Part shown: positions 30,091 through 37,379 of the stretch, piece by piece
Layout of the letters: each line of letters begins with the position of its first letter
How positions within the stretch are numbered: the first letter of the stretch is position 1
Assembly: GCA_001564135.1 (NCBI GenBank)
Contig: LKNH01000002.1
Location: 1-37,379, forward strand
Source of the DNA: Halobacteriaceae archaeon Tc-Br11_E2g27
GTDB taxonomy: Archaea > Halobacteriota > Halobacteria > Halobacteriales > Haloarculaceae
DNA length: 37,379 bases
Direction of reading: 5' to 3'
The notes under the pieces: model-generated
What the model was told of the DNA's origin: nothing
Database searches by the model: none
Seen by the model: only the letters and a program-made list of their open reading frames with translations
Made by a program: the position numbers and the translations under genes

Positions 30091-30374
30091 CCGAACGGCC
30101 CACAAAAGCACAACTTGAATCGGCGTTTGCCCGACGGTTTGATGATTCTGAAGCGAAGCGAGTTGCTGTTGCTCGGCAGGCGGGTGACCTACTGGATTCA
30201 AAGCAACTCATCGATGACCTGGGCACGCAGCCAACCCCGGAACAGCTCTGTGAACATCTCTCTGATGCCCCGGATGGCTATACGCTCGCCGAGCGATGGA
30301 ACTGGTGGATTGGCTCATTAGAACTCGCATTCGGTGGATATCTCGAATTCAGAGTTCACGGGGAGAGTGAATGA
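30087..30374 (+). CDS. Small hypothetical protein coupled to the MaoC gene
   Basis: A 95-residue acidic, helical protein. It begins at GTG in a 4-base overlap with the MaoC gene and ends 48 bases before the convergent lactate permease gene. LESAFARRFDDSEAKRVAVA and LDSKQLIDDLGTQPTPEQL are helical. RWNWWIGSLELAFGGYLEFR at about 70-89 is aromatic and looks conserved. I do not recognise the family. The coupling suggests a partner or stability factor for the MaoC protein; this is inference. Confidence 0.6.
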   Translation: MTERPTKAQLESAFARRFDDSEAKRVAVARQAGDLLDSKQLIDDLGTQPTPEQLCEHLSDAPDGYTLAERWNWWIGSLELAFGGYLEFRVHGESE

Positions 30375-30422
30375 GAGCGTCTATACCGCAAAGTATCGGA
30401 AGTGGCGAGAGCTCAGGTAGTA

Positions 30423-32120
30423 TCAAGCCAGCACGGCTGCGGCAGTCACAAGTATCGCCCCAACAATGATATAGAACAAGACAGGAATTAAATTAAGTCG
30501 GATAACGCGACCTTCTTTTCCAACCAGCCCGACGGTAGCGAGTGCAGCAATAACGTTATGTATGGCGATTACGTTGCCGATGGCACCACCAACCATCTGT
30601 GCGCCGACAATAACGTGTTCGGGGAGTCCTGCCTGCGTTGCCACCTCAAACTGCAATCCTGTGAATGTGATATTTGAGACAGTGATAGAACCAGTAATGA
30701 ACGTTCCGAGGATACCGACTGGAACAGCAACAACCGTATAGAACTCACCAAACAGGGTTGCAGTGCCATCTGCGAGCACAACGAGCATACTATCGCCACC
30801 CGGTGCCTCCGGATACTGCCCAGATTCGAGCATAATCCCAACCATACCGATAACGAAAACGAGCGCAATAGCAGGAGTCCGAATGGTCTGTCCAGCCTCT
30901 CGCCACGCGCTGGTCACTTGTTGTTTTGTCATTCCGAACACCGGGATAGCAATGAGTGCGCTTGCGAGAAGCCACGTTCCTGGGACGTAAGCCCATTCAA
31001 TACCCTGAACGATAGTCGTTCCAAGAATTCCATCCCATGTCGGGGCAAAAATCGGATGGTCCGTGAGCAGTTCACCGATTGGCGTAAAGTCACGAGTGAT
31101 GATAAGCAATATGACAAGCAGAAGATACGGCGACCACGCACGAAGGAGCGACATAGAGCGCTGGTCGACAGTGACGGAGGATGTCGTCTGGTCGTCACTG
31201 CTCCCCCCAGGCTCTACTGAACCAACCCAGTAGTCCGGCCACTCATCCCGGTCAGGGAATGTCCAGTCCTCTTCAGGAACAAAGTACCCGGCTCGAAGCG
31301 TCGCGACAACAACCAGGATACCGACCATCGAACCGATTATCGATGGAAATTCTGGGCCGACAAAAACGGCGGTAAGGGTGAATGGAGCGACAAACGCGAC
31401 GCCGGAAAAGAGACAGAGTGGCAGGACTTCCCAGACGGGTTCAAGTGACCGTTCGTCTGGGTCACCAAAGAAGTATACAACCATCCCAACGGTCAACAGA
31501 GGCATTGCAATACCAAAGACGGCTTGATACAATGCACCAGTGGCAGTTGCCTGAGCAACCAGTTCGGAGAGTTCCGTATCGGATAACGTCCCGACAGCGT
31601 CAATCGGTCCTCGAATGCCTGGGTTAACGGGAACCCCTACGGCACCGAAAGTGGTCGCTATCGAGTGTCCAACGAGTGCAGCGACAACAGCAGCCATCGC
31701 CGGAAACCCAAGCGCAAGCAACAGAGGGGCAACGACAGCCGCAGGCGTCCCGAACCCAGCGACACCTTCGAGAAACGTCGCCATGAAGAACCCAAGGAGA
31801 ATAACCTGAATCCGGCGGTCCTCGCTGATAGCCGCAAAGCCCTCATTAATCTTGTCGATAGCACCGACTTGCATCAGTGTATAAAGTAGTACAAGTGCTC
31901 CAAAGACAATCCAGAGTATTTCGATAGCAAGCAAAACACCCCAGAGGCTAGTTGCGAACACCCACTCGATTGGCATACCCCAGACAGTCGCGCCAACAAC
32001 GGCTGCCGTCGCCCAGGCCACTGGCATCGACTTGACCGCAGGCCAGAGCAGCCCAATGAGAAGGGTTGCAACAACAACCAACGGTGCGAGGGCTGCCAGG
32101 ACGAGCGATGTCTCTACCAT
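30423..32120 (-). CDS. lldP: L-lactate permease (LldP/LctP family)
   Basis: A 565-residue polytopic membrane carrier that takes up lactate (and possibly glycolate) by ion symport. It has about 12-14 hydrophobic helices. Family stretches include EGVAGFGTPAAVVAPLLLAL, VGHSIATTFGAVGVPVNPG and VGAQMVGGAIGNVIAIHNVI. A polar loop at about residues 290-325 (DEWPDYWVGSVEPGGSSDD) is probably cytoplasmic. No lactate dehydrogenase gene lies within the window. The upstream gap (32121-32390) contains a CACGAA/TTCGTG hairpin at 32226-32242 that might be regulatory. Confidence 0.92.
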   Translation of the reverse strand: MVETSLVLAALAPLVVVATLLIGLLWPAVKSMPVAWATAAVVGATVWGMPIEWVFATSLWGVLLAIEILWIVFGALVLLYTLMQVGAIDKINEGFAAISEDRRIQVILLGFFMATFLEGVAGFGTPAAVVAPLLLALGFPAMAAVVAALVGHSIATTFGAVGVPVNPGIRGPIDAVGTLSDTELSELVAQATATGALYQAVFGIAMPLLTVGMVVYFFGDPDERSLEPVWEVLPLCLFSGVAFVAPFTLTAVFVGPEFPSIIGSMVGILVVVATLRAGYFVPEEDWTFPDRDEWPDYWVGSVEPGGSSDDQTTSSVTVDQRSMSLLRAWSPYLLLVILLIITRDFTPIGELLTDHPIFAPTWDGILGTTIVQGIEWAYVPGTWLLASALIAIPVFGMTKQQVTSAWREAGQTIRTPAIALVFVIGMVGIMLESGQYPEAPGGDSMLVVLADGTATLFGEFYTVVAVPVGILGTFITGSITVSNITFTGLQFEVATQAGLPEHVIVGAQMVGGAIGNVIAIHNVIAALATVGLVGKEGRVIRLNLIPVLFYIIVGAILVTAAAVLA

Positions 32121-32225
32121 GTACCTTCCATAGCGCTTTGTTTATCAGAGCAAGTAGGTACCAGTCCGCCACGAGATTTATCCAATTGGTCAAAATCTGT
32201 GGGCATACTTATGGATGTGCTTCCA

Positions 32226-32242
32226 CACGAAATAAATTCGTG
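32226..32242. repeat. Short palindrome upstream of lactate permease
   Basis: CACGAA (32226-32231) pairs with TTCGTG (32237-32242) over a 5-base A/T loop, about 105 bases before the permease start. A second pair, AAATTTA (32295-32301) and TAAATTT (32310-32316), lies further upstream. Either could be an operator or a terminator of the upstream minus-strand transporter gene. Confidence 0.35.
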
Positions 32243-32390
32243 GTTTTGTCGCTATTATACTGAATTAATCATTATTTTTAGAGGGATGAGGTATAAATTT
32301 ATTAAGGTTTAAATTTTCAACACGGTAACAAGCCACAATAACTGAATTGGAACTTGGCCGTCTTTATCGGTAACATCCACAGCGTATTTT

Positions 32391-33395
32391 CTAGCTGAAA
32401 GAGGCTAGTGCATCACGGACAGTCAACCCCTCATCAACAATGTCCCGCCGATAATGCATATAAACTGCCCCAAGAGGTGGTTGCAGGACGTATGCAAGCG
32501 CAATTGGTAACACAGCAGTATCTGGGATTGTTGGTGCCGCGACGACGATTGCTACCGCTATCGAGAGATTGCGCATACTCGTTGCGTAGACGAGTGCCAC
32601 ACCGCTTTTTGTATCAAGGAGGAGCCGACCGAGTCCAGCGCCGACACCAAGTATCACGATGTAAAATAGTATCAGTGGAACGATGACAATCGCAGAGGCA
32701 ATCGGGTCCGCCAGTATACTTTGAGAGCGCATCGCCATAGCGATGAATACGATTAACATCACCCCGAAAGAACTGAGGCCGCCAAACAATGGCTTCAGTC
32801 GTTTAAAACCATCCGGGCCATACTGTCGAAGCAGGATGCGTCGAGTAACGTTTCCAGCCACCATCGGCAATATGATAATCTGTGCTAGCTGCTGATAGAG
32901 GGCGCTGGGGTCGAATCCGACACTTGCTGGGATTAAAACAGAGAGATAGAGAGGCAAAATGGCCACTGCTAACAGAAGGTTAACTGCCATCGCAACAAGG
33001 GCAGAGCCAAGATCGCCGTTTGCGAGACCTGCCCACGCCGCCGTCATGCCCGACGTAGGGATTAACGCAATGAAATAGAGTCCAATCGCATACTCGATAT
33101 TGCCTGCAAAAAACAATCGAGCAAGTCCCACCGCGACGAGCGGAGCCACAACAAAATTTACGAATACGCTCAAGAGTACCGTCCCAGCGTGGCTACGGAC
33201 GTTGACGACCTCCTTCAGGTCTATGTTTATCATCATCGGATAAATCATAAGGAACAACACCGGGACAACTGCTGCCTGCAACAAATCCCGTGTCCCATCC
33301 CCGGCTACCTGGCCAAACGCCAAGCCGATCGCAAGCGAAGCGAGAACAACAAAGATGAGATTCGATTTCAATCCGAGTAGGAACCTACGTATCAT
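32391..33395 (-). CDS. ACR3/SBF (BASS)-type transporter
   Basis: A 334-residue membrane protein with about ten helices, including FVVLASLAIGLAFGQVAG, VVPVLFLMIYPMMINIDL, GLYFIALIPTSGMTAAWAGL and LALAYVLQPPLGAVYMHYRR-like segments (the last reads PIALAYVLQPPLGAVYMHY). MMINIDLKEV and the ten-helix plan fit the family of arsenite effluxers (ACR3) and bile-acid/sodium symporters. The Cys of the ACR3 helix-4 motif is absent here (IPTSGMTAAW), so arsenite export is doubtful despite the usual 'arsenic resistance' label. An anion or organic-acid substrate is possible. Overlapping palindromes lie at its promoter. Confidence 0.75.
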   Translation of the reverse strand: MIRRFLLGLKSNLIFVVLASLAIGLAFGQVAGDGTRDLLQAAVVPVLFLMIYPMMINIDLKEVVNVRSHAGTVLLSVFVNFVVAPLVAVGLARLFFAGNIEYAIGLYFIALIPTSGMTAAWAGLANGDLGSALVAMAVNLLLAVAILPLYLSVLIPASVGFDPSALYQQLAQIIILPMVAGNVTRRILLRQYGPDGFKRLKPLFGGLSSFGVMLIVFIAMAMRSQSILADPIASAIVIVPLILFYIVILGVGAGLGRLLLDTKSGVALVYATSMRNLSIAVAIVVAAPTIPDTAVLPIALAYVLQPPLGAVYMHYRRDIVDEGLTVRDALASFS

Positions 33396-33399
33396 AGTG

Positions 33400-33427
33400 T
33401 ATAGTATTGTTATTACTATACAATAGT
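33400..33427 (-). promoter_or_regulatory. Overlapping palindromes in the transporter promoter
   Basis: TATAGTA (33400-33406) and TACTATA (33414-33420) form a 7-bp perfect inverted repeat. ACTAT (33415-33419) and ATAGT (33423-33427) form a second one overlapping it. They begin 5 bases before the transporter start codon at 33395 and include the only TATA-like sequence, so a bound repressor would block transcription. Confidence 0.5.
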
Positions 33428-33480
33428 ATTTCGGAAAGTATATTGTCCAACCCAGGACCGATCTTAGCTTTCAAAGCGGA

Positions 33481-34059
33481 TCAAAACGGAGATTTAGCAT
33501 CGTCAAGCGTTACCGGCTCTCCCGGAAAGGCCTTTTCCCCGGCCTCGATTCGTACGTCGAGCCAGTTTTCCATCGGAATGAGCGGGCAGTCATAGGCTTC
33601 GTTGTACGCACACGTTGGGTTGTACGCGAGATTGAAATCGACAACCCACCCATCTTCAGTTCGGTGCTGGGACTCGGAAAGGTCGAGATAACGCCCCGCA
33701 CCGTACGTTTCTTCACCGTTGGTTTCGTCCCGAAATGGAACCCAGAGAGTGTCGCTGTCTGGTGAATCTCTGTACGCCTGTAGTGTGTACGAGTCGTCGC
33801 CATGTTCGAACGTGAATTCACCCCAACGGAGATACTCACGTTTTCCGTCAGCGGTCGTCTCAACTGTGATGGTCTCTTTAGTTTCGTGTTCAGACAACGG
33901 TACCTGAAACCAGTAGTCCGGGTCAACGGGAAAGTACGCCAGTCCGGGGAACGAATCACCTTGCTGTTCTCGCGCTAACGGAGAGCCGTCTCCCGACCGA
34001 AACTGTTTGTCTTTTTGTTCACGATACTGCTCAACATTCGCCACATATTCGTCTGTCAT
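33481..34059 (-). CDS. DUF1684 family protein
   Basis: A 192-residue soluble protein of a widespread family with no settled function. Typical parts are present in order: YREQKDKQFRSGDGSPLARE, FPGLAYFPVDPDYWFQVPL, FRDETNGEETYGAGRYLDLS and the signature VDFNLAYNPTCAYNEAYDCP, followed by LIPMENWLDVRIEAGEKAF. The paired Cys in NPTCAYNEAYDCPL are conserved in the family. The length is normal. It is on the same strand as its neighbours but separated by more than 80 bases on each side, so it is probably a single transcript. Confidence 0.9.
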   Translation of the reverse strand: MTDEYVANVEQYREQKDKQFRSGDGSPLAREQQGDSFPGLAYFPVDPDYWFQVPLSEHETKETITVETTADGKREYLRWGEFTFEHGDDSYTLQAYRDSPDSDTLWVPFRDETNGEETYGAGRYLDLSESQHRTEDGWVVDFNLAYNPTCAYNEAYDCPLIPMENWLDVRIEAGEKAFPGEPVTLDDAKSPF

Positions 34060-34207
34060 ACCGTTTGGTAGGATTTCCGGACAAAAAACCCCTCGTCAGT
34101 GCTGACGTTTCTGACCCATTTCTCAAAATCGAGTTTACCACCCGTCCATTCGATTGCTGGCGCAACGGTGAGTTCGCTCAGTCAGACTTTTGCAAAATAG
34201 CAATTAA

Positions 34208-35227
34208 TTACCTCGTGGAAAGTGACTGCATAGCTTTTCTCCGCTGCCAAAGATAGATAATCCCGACGACAATCGAAAGAAACCAGATGACGCCACCAAC
34301 CACGTAGAGCCACTGATATTTCGGCCAACTGGTGTACTCACCGATGGTTTCCGTATCCCGATAGATAACAAACGGAAGCAATCCGGTGAGAATTAGAATT
34401 GCTATCCCAGCAAACGTTTCAGGGAGCATCTCCAGGGTTGCTATCACCAATATCCACGCGACAACCGACCCCGCAATAGCCCCTTCCCACTTTCGAGAGG
34501 GTGGCCCTGATACTTCATGCGGGTCAGCAGGCTCCTGGTTCTCAGCAGGTGCTGGCGCTTCTGGAGTGGCCTCTGTTGTCTGAACCGTATCAGCTTCAGC
34601 TGTCTCCTCAGCAAGAGCAAGAAAATCCAGATACTCAACGACGAGATCCCCCGCCTCATGTTCGTCAATGAGCGCAATGAGGTCGTCGCCGTTGATGAGT
34701 TTGACATTCAACCGTTCGGCCAGTTCCCGTGCCTGTTGTGTGAACTCATTTGTTGTCACAACAACCACCTTATCCACGCCGTCGTACTGATTTTTCAAAC
34801 TGGCGTACTGCTGGATATCCGGCGAGCCAACGGTCGTATTTGGCCCATACCGTTTGGCCTGAATGAGTGTTAACTGGTCATACGGGAGACTTTTCCGCGC
34901 GGTGACGTCAACTCCCTGGTCCGCCGACTCCGTCGAGACTTCTGTCTCCCACCCCATCCGTTCCCACAGGTCCCCCACAAAATACTCAAACTCGTAGGGG
35001 TCCATCTGCTGAAGGGCTGCCTTGAGTTGTCCCGGTGTTTCTAACGGTTGCCCGTCATCCGGAAACTGGCTCATATCCAGCTCCGAGTAGCGTTCCCGAA
35101 GAGGACGCTCTTCTTCTGCCTTGTCGGGTTCTACCGGGTCACTGGAATCGTTGGAGGAATCCCTTCCGAGTTGACGGAGATACCGGTAGACTTCTCGGTA
35201 GAGAATATACCGAAAAAGCCGTTTCAT
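34208..35227 (-). CDS. Membrane-anchored Mrr-type restriction endonuclease-like protein
   Basis: A 339-residue protein. Residues about 74-190 form an Mrr-like PD-(D/E)xK nuclease: DPYEFEYFVGDLWERMGWET, then Asp107 in DQGVDVTAR and Gln123-Ala-Lys125 in LIQAKRYGPN, all catalytic positions filled. A Glu/Thr/Pro-rich linker leads to three C-terminal membrane helices near 250-270, 275-292 and 305-328 (AIAGSVVAWILVIATLEML, FAGIAILILTGLLPFVIY and a last one with GGVIWFLSIVVGIIYLW). Mrr enzymes cut modified DNA. Tying such a nuclease to the membrane suggests action on incoming DNA, which is inference. No methylase or helicase partner is next to it. Confidence 0.85.
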   Translation of the reverse strand: MKRLFRYILYREVYRYLRQLGRDSSNDSSDPVEPDKAEEERPLRERYSELDMSQFPDDGQPLETPGQLKAALQQMDPYEFEYFVGDLWERMGWETEVSTESADQGVDVTARKSLPYDQLTLIQAKRYGPNTTVGSPDIQQYASLKNQYDGVDKVVVVTTNEFTQQARELAERLNVKLINGDDLIALIDEHEAGDLVVEYLDFLALAEETAEADTVQTTEATPEAPAPAENQEPADPHEVSGPPSRKWEGAIAGSVVAWILVIATLEMLPETFAGIAILILTGLLPFVIYRDTETIGEYTSWPKYQWLYVVGGVIWFLSIVVGIIYLWQRRKAMQSLSTR

Positions 35228-35276
35228 ATTCGTTCGTTTGGATGCCAGTTAGTTAGCAGTTTGGGCAAAAAAGGTG

Positions 35277-36533
35277 TCAGTCACGCTGTTCGACAGAAAA
35301 AATCATTCCGGCATCACGTAGCCGTTCGACGAGCGGCTGACCGATACCCGACGCAGGAGTGAGAATACCCCCTGACAGCGACGAGGTACACTCATTCCGG
35401 ACCAGACACATCGCAGCCTCGCCGAGCATCTTTGCGGTTGCGCCATAGCCAGGGTCACGGTCCGCGCTAACCGTCCCCTGAATTTCGAAGGGCCCACTGG
35501 TGGCGATACCACGACCAATAAGCCGAATCGTAAAGTATCCGTTCTCTATCTGCTCTCTCGTTGGCCCTTCACCAGGGTCAGGAAAAACAAAGCGGCGTAG
35601 GGCCTCTCGAGTTGGTCCGAATCGCATCCCAGCGGTCGCAACCGCAAGCCCGGCTGAAGCCGCGCTGGCACCCACAAAGCCAAGTGGCCCACGTCCGGTT
35701 GTTGCAACTTCTCGGCACGTGAATTCCTGACCGTAAGGATACTCAAGAAGCGCGTTGCTCCGATGGATGACGCGCTCGTTAATGAGAGCCATCGGAGAGG
35801 GTGCCGTCCACGCGTTACGGAGTGGGTCGTATTTCGGACCAATCTGTGCTCCGGTATCGACACCACTGCGCTTTCCTTTTGGAGCAAGCGAATAGGGGTT
35901 CGATATCGTCTGTTTGGCAAGTGGGTCACGCGAGACTGCCTGAAACAACTCGACCATGCTGGCCATCGTGCCGCCACTAACCCCACCGCGTCCCTCCTCC
36001 AGATACAGGGTTACCATATCACAGGGAGCGTCAAACGTTTCGAGGGCGTATGACTGTACGAGCTGCGTTCCAAGGTCTGCAGGGATTGAATCAAAGCCAC
36101 AGCTGTGCACGATGCGCGTGTGTGAGTCAACAGCCTGCTCGTGATACCGGTCAATCATCTCCCGGACCCAATTGATTTCCCCAGTGAGGTCACAATAATG
36201 GGTTCCGCCCTCGACACAGGCTTCAACCAGCGGCGTCCCATATTTCGTATACGGTCCGACCGTTGTACAGACAACACGGGTATCCTGGGCAATCGAACGG
36301 AGACTGTCTGGGTCAGTCGCATCACCGAGCACAAGCGGGATGTCCTCCCACCCCTGTTGTTCTGAAAGCAATGCCGACCGGATTTCATTTAATCGCCCTT
36401 CGTCCCGTCCACCGATCGCTAGCGAGAGCGAATCCGGCGTGTATCGTTCGGTGAGATGCTCGGCAACAAGGCGACCAGCCACGCCTGTTGCTCCCCATAT
36501 GACAAGGTCGTACGGCCTATTATCGTATTTCAT
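35277..36533 (-). CDS. Saccharopine dehydrogenase-like NADP-binding reductase (trans-acting enoyl reductase type)
   Basis: A 418-residue cytoplasmic oxidoreductase. The Rossmann loop is DLVIWGATGVAGRLVAEHL (Gly14, Gly17, Gly20). VGPYTKYGTPLVEACVEGGT and HYCDLTGEINWVREMIDRYH follow, then VHSCGFDSIPADLGT, the typical signature of this group. The C-terminal half has GRGIATSGPFEIQGTVSADR. Relatives act as trans enoyl reductases in lipid or polyketide synthesis or reduce prenyl chains; they are not lysine enzymes despite the name. Its start is 48 bases after the stop of the next upstream minus-strand gene (a partial FAD oxidoreductase), so the two could be a small lipid-modifying unit. The substrate is unknown. 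Confidence 0.85.
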   Translation of the reverse strand: MKYDNRPYDLVIWGATGVAGRLVAEHLTERYTPDSLSLAIGGRDEGRLNEIRSALLSEQQGWEDIPLVLGDATDPDSLRSIAQDTRVVCTTVGPYTKYGTPLVEACVEGGTHYCDLTGEINWVREMIDRYHEQAVDSHTRIVHSCGFDSIPADLGTQLVQSYALETFDAPCDMVTLYLEEGRGGVSGGTMASMVELFQAVSRDPLAKQTISNPYSLAPKGKRSGVDTGAQIGPKYDPLRNAWTAPSPMALINERVIHRSNALLEYPYGQEFTCREVATTGRGPLGFVGASAASAGLAVATAGMRFGPTREALRRFVFPDPGEGPTREQIENGYFTIRLIGRGIATSGPFEIQGTVSADRDPGYGATAKMLGEAAMCLVRNECTSSLSGGILTPASGIGQPLVERLRDAGMIFSVEQRD

Positions 36534-36581
36534 GATTCGTATTTGTATGCTGTGGACACAATGGTTTGTTTGTCACAATCA

Positions 36582-37379
36582 TTATCCGCTTGTCAGCCCC
36601 AGTTTTGCCCGTGTTTCACGGAGTGACTGTGTTACCGCGAGTGGATGAGGCAATCCAAGCCGATATCTGAGCCGGTCCTGTTGTTTGAACGGGGCAAACA
36701 GGGCTGGTTCTTTGAGTTGATAAATCGATGCAGGTGACCCACCGTGTCGACTCATAATAGCATTCGCAGCCCGGCGACCCGCTTCGTTTGCCGATTCCAT
36801 GGACGCCAAGTCACTGTTCGTCCGAACAAAATCTGCTGCGATTGTAAGATTCGCTACTGGGGTATCTGCTGGAGGTCGATACCGAAGCGAGTCGACCGTG
36901 TTGATGAGAAGTGGTGATGTGTTTTTCACCCCTTGCTCCGTCTCGACAATGGCAGGGTCAAGAAACCAGTCAACGAGTAACTCATCCCGAAGAACCGTCT
37001 CGTCAGTGTCGAGATGGCGTTTCAACTGCTCCCAAATTTCCTCAACAATCTCTTGTCTGGTACATCGGCGGGCAGGTTTGCCATGGACGATTCCCGGTGT
37101 ATCCCAGTCTGAGGCGATGACTGAGAGGACACCTTCTATCTCAGCAGGTGCATTCTCTTCGAAGTCATACCGGTCCCAGAACTGTCGTTGCGAAATAGAC
37201 GTCAGCGCCCATGGTGCGTCGGCGTACACCTGGTGGCCCGCAGAGAGTTGGATGTCTTCCCGTAAATAAAACTGAATGCCGTTCATCCAGGCGGTATCGA
37301 GGTTCCGTATGCCGGAAAGCTCGGAACTCTCGAGCGAATCCGGAATCAACGACGGAGCCACCTCGACAGGGACGGCAAG
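36582..37379 (-). CDS. FAD-dependent oxidoreductase, C-terminal part (cut by the window edge)
   Basis: The frame is open to the window edge (266 codons seen) and no start is in view; a GTG at 37361 is internal. The visible part resembles the C-terminal domain of the phytoene-desaturase/hydroxysqualene-dehydroxylase type of flavoenzymes. It has MNGIQFYLREDIQ, PWALTSISQRQFWDRYDF, GVLSVIASDWDTPGIVHGKP, and the last FAD-proximal segment NLTIAADFVRTNSDLASMES with ANEAGRRAANAI. The N-terminal FAD loop must lie beyond position 37379. The substrate may be a carotenoid or squalene-like isoprenoid. It is followed closely by the reductase gene on the same strand. Confidence 0.75.
   Translation of the reverse strand, partial: LAVPVEVAPSLIPDSLESSELSGIRNLDTAWMNGIQFYLREDIQLSAGHQVYADAPWALTSISQRQFWDRYDFEENAPAEIEGVLSVIASDWDTPGIVHGKPARRCTRQEIVEEIWEQLKRHLDTDETVLRDELLVDWFLDPAIVETEQGVKNTSPLLINTVDSLRYRPPADTPVANLTIAADFVRTNSDLASMESANEAGRRAANAIMSRHGGSPASIYQLKEPALFAPFKQQDRLRYRLGLPHPLAVTQSLRETRAKLGLTSG

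Noticed and set aside
1..37379. CRISPR arrays, tRNA and rRNA genes
   Set aside because: I looked by eye for regularly spaced repeats and tRNA-like cloverleafs and found none; this was not a computed search.

Overview
The window looks like a piece of a haloarchaeal (class Halobacteria) genome. The proteins are rich in Asp and Glu, and secreted redox proteins carry Tat signals. Many genes have a TATA-like box about 25-33 bases before the start codon, the arrangement of leaderless haloarchaeal transcripts. Several proteins belong to families I know mainly from haloarchaea. I did not compute GC; by eye it is moderate for this class. The genus is not determined.

Left part (1-4600): a small accessory zone. 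It holds a winged-helix/TumE-like pair, a helical hypothetical protein, a VapBC toxin-antitoxin pair, a small membrane ORF broken by an in-frame TAG, and a decayed IS1182-type transposase that contains a 16-bp perfect palindrome. The decayed transposase ends just before the hydrogenase operon.

Centre (4601-15560): the main system, a complete membrane-bound uptake [NiFe]-hydrogenase locus. The order is Tat-exported small subunit, large subunit, cytochrome b, maturation protease, a 60-residue zinc-finger-like protein, hypC, hypD, hypE, hypA and hypB, packed with overlaps or gaps of 10 bases or fewer. hypF follows behind its own promoter and a long concentric palindrome. The small subunit has the ordinary four-cysteine proximal-cluster pattern (Gly where O2-tolerant enzymes have the two extra Cys). 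This suggests an oxygen-sensitive enzyme that feeds H2 electrons through cytochrome b to quinone during anaerobic or microaerobic growth. The leader of the first gene can form a 6+6 bp pseudoknot.

Right part (15591-37379): mostly chromosomal genes. They include a ParB-like-fold protein, a small membrane protein, an FMN-binding PNPOx-like protein and a CBS-CBS-MaoC fusion. An IS200/IS605 relic follows, with four perfect hairpins inside a 10-bp stem. Next come an SDR, a Tat-lipoprotein metalloprotease and a REC-PAS-GAF histidine kinase. A patatin-like depolymerase and a 3-hydroxybutyrate dehydrogenase match the PhaZh1/BdhA pair that mobilises PHA in Haloferax mediterranei. After these lie a CrtI-type carotenoid desaturase, a TRAM protein, a DUF7123 protein, a MaoC protein with a small partner, lactate permease, an ACR3/SBF-type transporter lacking the expected Cys, a DUF1684 protein, a membrane-anchored Mrr-type nuclease, a saccharopine-dehydrogenase-like reductase and a partial FAD oxidoreductase cut by the window edge.

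Taken together the genes suggest a heterotroph able to use lactate and stored PHA as carbon and H2 as an extra electron donor. That physiological reading is inference.
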